This document shows, in pieces, positions 7,343 through 14,633 of a DNA stretch of 64,000 nucleotides. The notes beneath the pieces were generated by a model. It was not told the DNA's origin. It worked only from the letters and a program-made list of their open reading frames with translations, and did no database searches. Both the position numbers and the translations under genes were made by a program. Source of the stretch: Tenacibaculum ovolyticum DSM 18103 (GTDB taxonomy: Bacteria; Bacteroidota; Bacteroidia; Flavobacteriales; Flavobacteriaceae); contig NZ_AUMF01000010.1 in the NCBI RefSeq assembly GCF_000430545.1, positions 171,486 through 235,485 on the forward strand, in the 5' to 3' direction. The stretch's first letter is position 1. Each line of letters opens with the position of its first letter.

Positions 7343-7918
7343 ATGAGTCCAATTGAATTTAAGGAAATCTGGATGAGAGATGATTCAGAAAAATGGATTG
7401 AATTTCCTTCCGAGCAAGTAGAAAAATCAAATCTGAATAATGAAACAAAAGGATTTCTAAAAGTGGGATTACCTGAAGATTCTGCACCTTTTTTAAGCTT
7501 TGGATTAAGAAGCTATGATTGGGAGTTTAATACAATTCAAGGTTACTATGATGATTATGACTTAAATGAAAAGGCCAAAAACTATTGGATATTTGGCTCA
7601 GACGGAAGTGGAAATCCAATTTGTATAGATTCATCAGATAATGACAAATTAATTTTACTTGACCACGAACAAGATTTTGAAATTATCCAGACGATGAATA
7701 AAAATATATCGGAATTGGCCTCCTCAATGTTGTTGTTTAGAAACTTCATTGAAAAGGTAAATTCAGAGCTAGGAAAAGATGGTTTTTTTGACTCAAAATT
7801 CACTGAAAATCATTTAGTCGAATTAGAAAATGGTTTTAAAAAACTAAATCCAGATTATTATATTCAATCGAGTTTTTGGGATTCTGAAATCGAAAATTTA
7901 AGAGCAGAAATTGAATGA
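7343..7918 (+). CDS. SUKH (SMI1/KNR4)-like immunity protein, orphan
   Basis: A 191-residue acidic protein with the SUKH-fold pattern: an early helix SPIEFKEIWMRDDS, a proline-containing GLPEDSAPFLSFG segment, the strand pair YWIFGSDGSGNPICID with the characteristic W-I-F-G-S-D-x-x-G, and a late helix LLFRNFIEKVN. SUKH proteins are mostly immunity proteins of polymorphic and contact-dependent toxins. No intact toxin is upstream, only the 6961-7170 fragment, so it looks like an orphan immunity gene. A strong terminator follows. Confidence 0.65.
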   Translation: MSPIEFKEIWMRDDSEKWIEFPSEQVEKSNLNNETKGFLKVGLPEDSAPFLSFGLRSYDWEFNTIQGYYDDYDLNEKAKNYWIFGSDGSGNPICIDSSDNDKLILLDHEQDFEIIQTMNKNISELASSMLLFRNFIEKVNSELGKDGFFDSKFTENHLVELENGFKKLNPDYYIQSSFWDSEIENLRAEIE

Positions 7919-7981
7919 AAAATGGTTTGCAACATTAGTAATAGCTTCATGAATCATAATTTTAAGAAACAACTACAAAAT

Positions 7982-8008
7982 AAGCCCTTTTTAGGGCTTT
8001 TATTTTTC
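7982..8008 (+). terminator. Rho-independent terminator after the SUKH-like gene
   Basis: A hairpin with arms AAGCCCT (7982-7988) and AGGGCTT (7993-7999) around a 4-nt loop, followed by TTATTTTT. It lies 64 bp after the SUKH-like stop codon. Confidence 0.75.
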
Positions 8009-8107
8009 GCGCAGGCTTTCTGAAAACTAAAATTAAGTGAGCTTAAAACAGAAATTTGTTTGTTTTTTAAGACATATTTAGATAAAATATGTAAAAATGA
8101 TAGTTAA

Positions 8108-8227
8108 GCTAGATTATCCCAATTAACCTTAAATGAAATTACTAAGCTGAGAGCTGATGAGTTATTTTTAATTGTTTTAGCTATTGATTCAATAGAGATT
8201 TTTAACAACTTAAAGTTAAAACAATAA
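8108..8227 (+). pseudogene. Short open frame without a start, probable gene remnant
   Basis: In this frame 39 codons are open to a TAA at 8225. They encode a helical peptide (RLSQLTLNEITKLRADELFL, then a second amphipathic helix) with normal amino-acid composition but no start codon. It sits directly before the 42-bp repeats. It may be the tail of a lost gene, or chance in AT-rich DNA. The rest of 7919-8236 shows only the terminator. Confidence 0.25.
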
Positions 8228-8236
8228 AAACTTTAC

Positions 8237-8404
8237 TGTAATTGTTAGCGTACTGCCCGCAAAGAGCAACCCCTTTGTTGTAATTGTTAGCGTACCGATT
8301 GCAGAGAGCAACTCCCTCGTTGTAATTGTTAGCGTACCGCCTGCAAAGAGCAACTCTCTAGCTGCAATTGTTAGCGTATCGATTGTAAAGAATAACTACA
8401 CAAC
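8237..8404 (+). repeat. Four tandem copies of a 42-bp repeat
   Basis: Units start at 8237, 8279, 8321 and 8363, an exact 42-bp period. Each begins TG(T/C)AATTGTTAGCGTA and continues with a variable 5-7 bp, then AAAGAGCAAC or a variant and a variable end. The last unit is the most divergent. The period is a multiple of three, and one forward frame stays open through all four units without a start codon. The block lies about 170 bp upstream of the TssD-effector gene. Confidence 0.85.
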
Positions 8405-8570
8405 CAAAAAAAGATGGTTTTACCTTACTTTTTTTACGGCTTTTTAATGCCTTTTCTCTTTTTCATAAAATACATTTGTAAAAAAAAGCAATGTTCTTTT
8501 TACAAAGAACAACAACTCCCAGACCAAATACTTATGATTTACACATTTATTAATTGTAAAGAAAAAAATT

Positions 8571-9989
8571 ATGGCAAAATCACAATTACATTTTTTGGGA
8601 CATGTAGTAGGCTTATTAACAGTAGAAACCGTTTACACTAAAGATTTTAACAAATATAAGGGTGTTCCTATATTCTATAATAAAGGCGGCTTACTTAAAT
8701 TTGTTTTCGATTTCGAAGCTAACTTTCGTTTTTTAAAACGCATGAAGACTGTTAATTACAAACTTTATAAACGAGGCTATCCCATTGATGATGGGAAAAT
8801 TGTTTTCTATGATGCGAATGGCGATCAACTAAAGGTATGGATCTTTAAAGATGCGCCTGTTGTTTATTATCAGTTTAAATTTGATGCTAACGGTGGCGGA
8901 ATGAGGGTAGAAATGATAATTTCTCCTGCTATACAAAACTATGGTAGCAAAATTCATAGAAGCTGGCACATAACACCTATTGAAGAGGAAACTTACAAAT
9001 CGCCTGTGCAGGCTGCTGAGAAGAAGGAGAATTTTTATTTAAGTATACAACATTTAACCGATAAGAAAACACTAGTTCCGCTAGGAATTCCTGCGTTTAA
9101 TAAATCGTCAGAAAATCAAAATATTGAATTTGAAATAGATATTACTGAAAATGGTATTGACGATTTTCAAGTAGAGTTTTTACACAATAATAAAATTATT
9201 CAGTCGTATTATTCAGGCGAACAAACATTAGATGAAGTTGTTGTAACCGCAAAAGGTTCGGGTAATTCGTCTAATTCTACTACCAATAGCCAAAACACGC
9301 AAAGTAATTACCCAAAAGGAAAATACCATGTTAAGTGGGATGGTTTTGATAAGAATGGTATTTACGATAGTACTATTTTTACCACAGGTAAACTAAAAGC
9401 ACGTATAAAAGGGAAACGAAATGGTATAGAAAAAATAGCAGAAAGCAGCGAGTTTTCTTTTGAGTATAAAGAGGTAAATTGGGTAGATACTAAAATTAAT
9501 AAAAAGACCAAACGTATTGATGTTACACTTCGTGTGAATCTTAAAGATGGAGGAGAAAGAGGTGTTGAATGTGTTGATGAAATAATAGCTCCTGATCCTA
9601 TTACTATATCAGAATGTCCTTGGGATGAAATACCTAAGGAAGCGTTATCTTACTATAGAAAACCTATAATAAAAAATAGAACAAAAAAATTTGAAGAATT
9701 AAAAAAAATGGTTCTAGAAGGTGTAAATATTCATTGGAGCAGACGACACTCTAATACGGAAGGAACAATAATTAATGGCATGAATTGGGAAATAATAGTA
9801 ACAGCCATAAATACAGAAAATTCAAATATTAGTTTAAATGATATTCCTTTAATTTATAATACAAATAATCCCTGGTCTCGTTCTGGAAACCCTGGAACAA
9901 GTACTTTAGGTGATGGTAATAAGATGGATGAACTTGCAAGAGTCCTTCCTGACGGTATTGTTCAGCGTATTTCTTATAATGTAGGTTAA
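8571..9989 (+). CDS. TssD (Hcp-like)-fused T6SSiii effector, N-terminal and middle part
   Basis: A 472-residue ORF. Residues 1-135 match the TssD/Hcp tube-protein pattern of Bacteroidetes type VI secretion (KGVPIFYNKGGLLKFVFDFE, IDDGKIVFYDANGDQLKVW, YYQFKFDANGGGMRVEMIIS). After a DEVVVTAK segment and an S/N/T-rich linker (residues 221-246), residues 247-300 resemble a FlgD-type Ig fold (GKYHVKWDGFDKNGIYDS). The remainder is the front of a toxin domain. A TAA at 9987 stops the frame, but the same frame continues with a zinc-metallopeptidase domain (next entry). The ATG has a purine-rich AAAGAAAAAA upstream. Confidence 0.7.
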   Translation: MAKSQLHFLGHVVGLLTVETVYTKDFNKYKGVPIFYNKGGLLKFVFDFEANFRFLKRMKTVNYKLYKRGYPIDDGKIVFYDANGDQLKVWIFKDAPVVYYQFKFDANGGGMRVEMIISPAIQNYGSKIHRSWHITPIEEETYKSPVQAAEKKENFYLSIQHLTDKKTLVPLGIPAFNKSSENQNIEFEIDITENGIDDFQVEFLHNNKIIQSYYSGEQTLDEVVVTAKGSGNSSNSTTNSQNTQSNYPKGKYHVKWDGFDKNGIYDSTIFTTGKLKARIKGKRNGIEKIAESSEFSFEYKEVNWVDTKINKKTKRIDVTLRVNLKDGGERGVECVDEIIAPDPITISECPWDEIPKEALSYYRKPIIKNRTKKFEELKKMVLEGVNIHWSRRHSNTEGTIINGMNWEIIVTAINTENSNISLNDIPLIYNTNNPWSRSGNPGTSTLGDGNKMDELARVLPDGIVQRISYNVG

Positions 9990-10013
9990 ATAAATTATAC
10001 TAATTGGAAAAAT

Positions 10014-10406
10014 TTGGATAAAACACATCGGTTATATAAATTAAATGGTTGGCAATACTATCAAGAAAGAGATGAAGAAAAAGAGTTCAAATATACTGCT
10101 GCACACGAAATAGGGCATGAAATACTACAATCTTTTGGAGGGACGGTATACTCTTGGCAGCATAAGGGCAGTTCTTATTACTTACCACAAGATACTAAGC
10201 CAACAAGTAAAGAATCTTTTAAAGAAGAATATATCAATAGAGATTTTATGGAGAACACTAAAGGAGAAAACTATCTATATTCAAGGAATATAGATTTAAT
10301 GAAATATTATAATAATGACCCAACAAGATATGACTACAAAAGAATAGTTGCTCATGAAAAGGATATTCTAGGTCTACTTTGGTTAACTAAACTAAAAATA
10401 AAATGA
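10014..10406 (+). CDS. Zincin-like metallopeptidase toxin domain, in frame after a stop codon
   Basis: It is in the same frame as the TssD part, which ends 24 bp upstream. The intervening codons read INYTNWKN, so the original protein was probably about 611 residues with one nonsense codon. The domain has the zinc motif HEIGHE (10104-10121) and a third candidate ligand in WQHKGSS, conserved in two further fragments downstream, plus an IDLMKYY motif and a GLLWLTKLK end. Independent translation would need the TTG at 10014, the position given here. It overlaps the next gene (ATGA). It may be a translated cassette, a read-through product or half of a dead gene. Confidence 0.55.
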   Translation: MDKTHRLYKLNGWQYYQERDEEKEFKYTAAHEIGHEILQSFGGTVYSWQHKGSSYYLPQDTKPTSKESFKEEYINRDFMENTKGENYLYSRNIDLMKYYNNDPTRYDYKRIVAHEKDILGLLWLTKLKIK

Positions 10407-10756
10407 AGTATATAATATTCATAACAATTTCTATTTCATTCTTTTGTTGTAAAAATAAAATAGACACAAAAATAAAAGGTTTTGTTTACACTACACAAAA
10501 CCTTCCTGCTCTAAATATAGAAATTGGATCAAAAATTACTTATTCACCCATGCATTCTAATTATGCTAAAAGGGAAAATTTGATTTTAAAAACTAATGGA
10601 GAATTTGAGTTTAATATAAAAAGAAATGAAATGGAAGGAGATAATAGTTTTGCTATTATTTTTAAAAAACAAGGATATAAAGATGAGTATAGATTTATAG
10701 ATATAAGGAAGAATAAAATAATTGATTTAGATACAATATATTTAAAAAAGAAATAA
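10403..10756 (+). CDS. Lipoprotein, putative immunity protein 1 for the metallopeptidase effector
   Basis: A 117-residue protein with a lipoprotein signal peptide (starting MKYIIFITISISFFC; Cys at 15 or 16). The body resembles a carboxypeptidase-regulatory/transthyretin-like beta-sandwich (IKGFVYTTQNLPALNIEIGS, NGEFEFNIKRNE, FIDIRKNKIIDLDTIYLK). Its ATG overlaps the stop of the metallopeptidase frame (ATGA), the classic arrangement for a toxin and its immunity gene. An envelope-located immunity protein fits a periplasmic protease toxin. It is intact, unlike the two downstream paralogues. Confidence 0.6.
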   Translation: MKYIIFITISISFFCCKNKIDTKIKGFVYTTQNLPALNIEIGSKITYSPMHSNYAKRENLILKTNGEFEFNIKRNEMEGDNSFAIIFKKQGYKDEYRFIDIRKNKIIDLDTIYLKKK

Positions 10757-11085
10757 AATATAATTTTTCAGATATTACAGCCCATGAAATAGGGCATGAA
10801 ATATTACAAGCCTTAAAAGGCACGACTTATTCATGGCAGCATAAAGGTAGCTCTTATTACTTACCACAAGACACAAAACCAGTAGAAGAATCATTTTCTG
10901 ATAAAATTACTCACTTGGATTTTATGGATTCAAATGGGGAAAACTTTCCTTCAAAAGGTAATGAGATCGATTTAATGAAATATTATAATGGTAAAAAGCC
11001 TGTAGATTTTTATGAAAGAAGAGTTGCAAGTAAAGAAGATTTAATAGGTTTAATATGGCTCACTAAATTAAAAATAAAAAAATGA
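10756..11085 (+). pseudogene. Displaced metallopeptidase toxin C-terminus, copy 2
   Basis: An open frame from 10756 to TGA at 11083-11085 reads KYNFSD, then ITAHEIGHEILQALKG, then TYSWQHKGSSYYLPQD. It continues through a long region alignable with the 10014-10406 domain to GLIWLTKLKIKK. It lacks a start codon and everything N-terminal to the zinc motif, so it is a silent toxin tip. The frame itself is undamaged, with zinc and third-ligand residues kept. It overlaps the next lipoprotein ATG, so the toxin-immunity junction is preserved. Confidence 0.75.
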
Positions 11086-11465
11086 AAAAAATAATGAGTA
11101 TTCTAGTTTTGCTAATACTTACAAGTTGTTGGCGTAAGTCCCACAAACTAGTTGATAATTACAGAGGCTATATTTATGATTCGAAAAATGAACCTTTAGA
11201 AAATGTAAGGATTCATGAAATGAACCTTAAGTCTGCGAAATATACCTATACAGATAAAAAAGGTTATTTTTTTTAAAAACCAGGAAGTTCAACTTTTGTT
11301 GATGATTTACTTCTTGAAAAAGAAGGGTATATTACAGATACTATTAATTCTTTTTCAGTAAGTCATAGTGGAGAACGAGAAACTCTTTTCTTAATGGAAT
11401 GGTCTGATACGGTTCGTATGCGAGAAGTTAAAAAAATAGATATTCCTAACAATGGGAATAAGTAA
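11082..11465 (+). pseudogene. Lipoprotein immunity gene 2, interrupted by an in-frame TAA
   Basis: A lipoprotein signal with lipobox LTSC (MKKIMSILVLLILTSCW) is followed by a beta-sandwich start (NYRGYIYDSKNEPLENVRIH). The frame meets TAA at 11274-11276, directly after a run of eight T. Without that codon the same frame continues with LLLEKEGYITDTI and LFLMEWSDTVRMREV to a normal stop at 11463. The ORF as written is only 64 residues and lacks the second half of the fold. The paralogue at 11740 has the stop at the equivalent place. Confidence 0.7.
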
Positions 11466-11466
11466 T
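11143..11466 (+). repeat. Immunity-gene repeat, copy 1 (two identical end blocks)
   Basis: An 80-bp block (11143-11222) and a 67-bp block (11400-11466) are base-for-base identical to 11801-11880 and 12055-12121. The sequence between them differs at many positions. The repeat unit (toxin tip plus immunity gene) has a period of about 657 bp. Confidence 0.85.
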
Positions 11467-11740
11467 AGAATTTAAAGTAACTGCCGTTCATGAAATAGGG
11501 CATCAATTATTGGATCAATTAAAGGGTAAATACCATTCATATACCCATAAAGGAACTTCGCACCCAAGTGTGATTATACAAAGCCCTGTTAAAGGAACTA
11601 GGTACCCTGCGGGAGGGAAAGAAATTGACCTAATGAAATATGCAGATGATTTTCGTCCCTATGACTATTTTAAAAGAAGAGTACTTTCTGAAAAAGATCT
11701 ATTAGGGCTTATATGGTTAACTAAATTAAAATTAAACTAA
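11462..11740 (+). pseudogene. Displaced metallopeptidase toxin C-terminus, copy 3
   Basis: An open frame without a proper start encodes VIEFKVTAVHEIGHQLLDQL, then HKGTSH, KEIDLMKYA and GLIWLTKLKLN to TAA at 11738. It keeps the HExxH zinc motif (HEIGHQ) and the HKG third-ligand motif but is more divergent from copy 1 than copy 2 is. It abuts the next lipoprotein gene through TAATG (overlap at 11740). As in copy 2, the N-terminal delivery part is gone, so it is likely a leftover tip available for recombination. Confidence 0.72.
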
Positions 11741-12120
11741 TGAAAAAATTAATGAGTATTCTTGTTTTATTGCTATTTACAGGTTGTTGGCATCCGTCTT
11801 ACAAACTAGTTGATAATTACAGAGGCTATATTTATGATTCGAAAAATGAACCTTTAGAAAATGTAAGGATTCATGAAATGGATTATAAGTTAGTTAAATA
11901 TACTTACACAGATAAAAAGGGTTACTTTTTTTTTTAAAAAGAAAGTTCAAATTTTGTTAGTAATTTACTTCTTGAAAAAGAAGGGTATGTTACAGACACT
12001 GTTTTTTCTTTTTCAGAAAGCAGATTTGGGAATAAAACTCGTTTCTTAATGGAGTGGTCTGATACGGTTCGTATGCGAGAAGTTAAAAAAATAGATATTC
12101 CTAACAATGGGAATAAGTAA
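11740..12120 (+). pseudogene. Lipoprotein immunity gene 3, interrupted by an in-frame TAA
   Basis: A paralogue of immunity gene 2, with lipobox FTGC (MKKLMSILVLLLFTGCW) and the same NYRGYIYDSKNEPLENVRIH segment. A TAA at 11935-11937 follows a run of ten T. The frame then continues unshifted with LLLEKEGYVTDTVFSFSE to a stop at 12118. The independent T-run length (10 against 8) with an unchanged reading frame is curious. Truncated product 65 residues. The original full length was about 126. Confidence 0.7.
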
Positions 12121-12121
12121 T
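11801..12121 (+). repeat. Immunity-gene repeat, copy 2 (two identical end blocks)
   Basis: It is identical to copy 1 over 11801-11880 and 12055-12121, with a divergent middle that encodes the second half of the lipoprotein fold. Identical ends around a divergent core point to gene conversion or homologous exchange between copies. Confidence 0.85.
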
Positions 12122-12165
12122 TGTTTATATTTAAAAGTATTGCATTTATTAGTTTAATTTAAGAA

Positions 12166-12429
12166 TTGTTTGTTTTCGATTTCGAAGCAAATTTTTGTTT
12201 CTTAGAACGGATGACTACTGTTAATTATGAACTTTATAAACGAGGATATCCTATTGATGATGGAAAAATTGTTTTCTATGATGCAAATGATAGCTTTTAT
12301 TCTATTGGAGCAGGAAGAGGAACTAGCCCAGAAACAATTGATGGAGATGGAAACATTAAATGCGATTCTTTCTTCTCGATTGGCACAAGAGAGTTAGAAA
12401 ATAATAACAATACATATTTTTATATCTAA
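12166..12429 (+). pseudogene. Chimeric scrap: internal TssD segment joined to another toxin tail
   Basis: The first 40 residues (FVFDFEANFCFLERMTTVNY onwards to FYDAN) correspond to residues 44-83 of the TssD domain at 8571. They are then joined in frame to an unrelated 46-residue tail (SFYSIGAGRGTSPETIDGDG, then SFFSIGTRELENNNN). There is no ATG, and the TTG at 12166 is unlikely to be used. It looks like a deletion that fused the inside of a second TssD-effector gene to its own or another C-terminus. The stop overlaps the next gene (TAATG). Confidence 0.65.
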
Positions 12430-12872
12430 TGAAATTCCATATAACAGCTATTCTTGTAAACATTATACTAGTATTTGGTATAATGCATTTATATTCTTTC
12501 TTTGTAACATTTTTAGATGCTGGTTATTTTGTTAAAAAAGGTCAATATTTCGATTCTTATTTTGCTTATTCTATCCTTGTTTTTTCTTGGTTGGCTACTT
12601 TTATCATTTATAAAAACAAAAAATATAGAACACACTATTTTTATTTTGTTTTTATTAATTTTTTATTATTTTTAATAATCACTACTTTTAAATATGTATT
12701 ATTTATAAATAATAGTACTACCGTTCAGTTTAAAATATTTAATTTATTTATAAGTATTAAAGATGCAATTTTAGAAACGATAATTCCTTTATTGATAATT
12801 TCTGTTTTAGTGAATTTCTTTCAGAATATAATAGGGAAGAAACTACTGCCAAGAATGTATGAAAAGTATTAA
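12429..12872 (+). CDS. Four-helix membrane protein, putative immunity protein
   Basis: A 147-residue integral membrane protein with about four helices (ITAILVNIILVFGIMHLYSF, YFAYSILVFSWLATFIIY, YFYFVFINFLLFLIITTF, IPLLIISVLVNFFQNIIG). No known family is recognised. Its ATG overlaps the stop of a toxin-tail fragment in the same way as the lipoprotein immunity genes upstream, so an inner-membrane immunity role is inferred from position. That would suggest a toxin acting on the inner membrane or periplasm. Confidence 0.55.
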   Translation: MKFHITAILVNIILVFGIMHLYSFFVTFLDAGYFVKKGQYFDSYFAYSILVFSWLATFIIYKNKKYRTHYFYFVFINFLLFLIITTFKYVLFINNSTTVQFKIFNLFISIKDAILETIIPLLIISVLVNFFQNIIGKKLLPRMYEKY

Positions 12873-13088
12873 GAAGAGGCTGTTATTAAAGCTAGTTTTT
12901 TACTCTTTCCATTGTTTATAATACACTCATAAATATCTCTAAATGTTTATTATGTTTACATGTGTTAAAGGAACATAAAAACATAAGATTTCGTAATTTT
13001 CTATTCTTTAATTATTACACTATTACCTGACTTTGTCCCATCCTAAAATATGCATAGTAAAACAACCAACTAGGAGTTAACTACAACT

Positions 13089-13718
13089 TCAATTTTTAGT
13101 TAAACCTATTTTAAGTCCCATTAATATAAAAGCGAAACCACTAAATTTATGTAGTCGTAAACCAAGCTTTGGGTTATTTTTAATTTTCTCAAAAAATACA
13201 CTAGCCAATAAAGTGAGGCTTAAGTACCAAACTATTCCGATTATTGCAAATGTTAAACCAAGGATTATAAACGGAATAGGATTATGAATTTGAGCTGGAT
13301 TAATAAATTGAGGAAAAAAAGCTAAAAAGAATAATGCAACTTTCGGATTTAATGTGTTAGTTAAAAAACCAGCCCAAAAGTCACTTTTATTTTTCTGTTT
13401 CTTTTTACTTGTAACTGATTTAGGTAAAAATTCACTTTTAGTTTTAAGCTTTAAGAAACCTAAATAAATTAAATAAACAGCGCCTACATACTTAATAATT
13501 GTAAAAGCAAAAGCAGATTTAGCAATAAAAAAAGATAGCCCCAAGGCTCCCAATAAAGAATGAGTTAAAACACCTGTACTTATGCCTAGTGTTGCATTAA
13601 TCTCTGATTTTCGTCCTTGATCAATAGATTTGTTTAATACAAAAAATGTATCAATCCCTGGTGTCATAACAAAAAGTAGCGCAGTTAATATAAAAGTGAT
13701 AAAATTTTCTATTCCCAT
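13089..13718 (-). CDS. LysE/RhtB-family amino-acid exporter
   Basis: A 209-residue protein of typical LysE/RhtB length with about six membrane helices. It has the family N-terminal motif (FVMTPGIDTFFVLNKSIDQG), the central GAVYLIYLGFLKLK motif and the NPKVALFFLAFFPQF motif. Such proteins export amino acids or their analogues from the cytoplasm. It is divergent from a LysR regulator gene, the normal arrangement for a regulator and its exporter, but that regulator is truncated. Confidence 0.88.
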   Translation of the reverse strand: MGIENFITFILTALLFVMTPGIDTFFVLNKSIDQGRKSEINATLGISTGVLTHSLLGALGLSFFIAKSAFAFTIIKYVGAVYLIYLGFLKLKTKSEFLPKSVTSKKKQKNKSDFWAGFLTNTLNPKVALFFLAFFPQFINPAQIHNPIPFIILGLTFAIIGIVWYLSLTLLASVFFEKIKNNPKLGLRLHKFSGFAFILMGLKIGLTKN

Positions 13719-13804
13719 AATTATTTTCTTTTAAGAATTAAATAAAACTAGGGAACAAAGAAAATTGTTTGATTCAAATTGAAAAATACATATTTTAGCT
13801 ATAC

Positions 13805-13823
13805 TAATGCATAAAACGCATTA
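13805..13823. promoter_or_regulatory. LysR-type binding box (T-N11-A palindrome)
   Basis: TAATGC-ATAAAAC-GCATTA is a perfect 6-bp inverted repeat with a 7-bp loop. It contains T-N11-A (13808-13820) in the LysR/LysE divergent region, 3 bp before the LysR ATG. This is the classic recognition-site form for LysR-type regulators. Confidence 0.55.
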
Positions 13824-13826
13824 ATC

Positions 13827-14474
13827 ATGAATGTTCTACAAATTAAATATTTTTTAACACTTGCTAGTGAATTACATTTTTGGAGAACTGCTGAAAAAAT
13901 ATTTATATCCCAATCTACTTTAAGTAGGCAAATTCAATCTCTAGAAGATGAATTAGGTGTTAAACTTTTTGAAAGAGATAAAAGAAATGTAAAGCTTACC
14001 GATGCAGGTAAATTTCTTCAAGATAAATGGACCGTTATTATAAATGAGTTAGATCAGGTTCATAGACAAGCAAAAAAAATTGATAAAGGAATAACTGGTC
14101 AAGTTTCAATAACTTATCCGGGGTCTATTGCTTTTAAATTTTTACCAACTTTTTTGGAAACTTTAAATACTAATTTACCAGAACTTAAATTAGAACTAAC
14201 TGAGCCAGTAGATGAGAATCATGAAAAATTATTACTTAACTATCAAACAGATATTGCATTTAGTAGAGATGAAATAAAAAATATAAGCATTGATTCGTTA
14301 AAGTTATCTTCAGAGCCAATTTGTTTAGTTGTTCCGAATAACCATTGGTTATGTAAAAAATCGTTAAATAACCTAAACGAGTTAAGAGATGAGAAGTTTA
14401 TTATTTCAGGTTTGCATCAAAAAACTTTCTTTTCTTCACTTTTGAGAAATGTTAATACAGGTTTTGGTACTTAA
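13827..14474 (+). pseudogene. LysR-family regulator, 3'-truncated
   Basis: The winged helix-turn-helix is complete (residues 1-62: LHFWRTAEKIFISQSTLSRQ, then IQSLEDELGVKLFERDKRNV). The effector-binding domain begins normally but stops at residue 215, against the usual 290-300. The last residues NTGFGT are encoded by the dispersed repeat that starts at 14452, so the gene was cut at that boundary. Subdomain two of the sensor is partly missing. It might still bind DNA without sensing, but loss of function is more likely. Partner: the LysE gene upstream. Confidence 0.75.
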
Positions 14475-14555
14475 CCCAGAATTTTAAATAGGTCTATCAA
14501 ATTTTTTGATTTAGATCTAAAATGAAAAGATAAAAGAAAGTAAAAAGTTTTGATT
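14452..14555 (+). repeat. Dispersed repeat, copy B (truncates LysR gene)
   Basis: It starts TTAATACAGGTTTTGGTACTT and ends AAAAAGTTTTGAT, and aligns with copy A at 7173-7286. Its left edge coincides with the loss of LysR homology, so it marks a recombination or insertion junction. No transposase is next to it. Confidence 0.55.
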
Positions 14556-14633
14556 TGCCCTTTACCCCCAAAAAATCATTTATTTTCTGTCAAACTAGTC
14601 ATATATTTAACATCAGTAGTAATATATAATGAT

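Noticed and set aside
8237..8404. Possible CRISPR array
   Set aside because: Units are contiguous with a 42-bp period and no unique spacers of constant size, the variable parts are only a few bases, and no cas genes are near.
8414..8641. 75-codon ORF ahead of the TssD gene
   Set aside because: Its composition is poor (Phe/Lys/Cys rich), it overlaps the well-supported TssD start in another frame, and it has no recognisable features.
11267..11940. Programmed slippage on T8/T10 as explanation of the stops
   Set aside because: The downstream coding frame equals the upstream frame, so a +1 or -1 slip would leave the right frame rather than restore it. Only read-through or a 3-base change would help.
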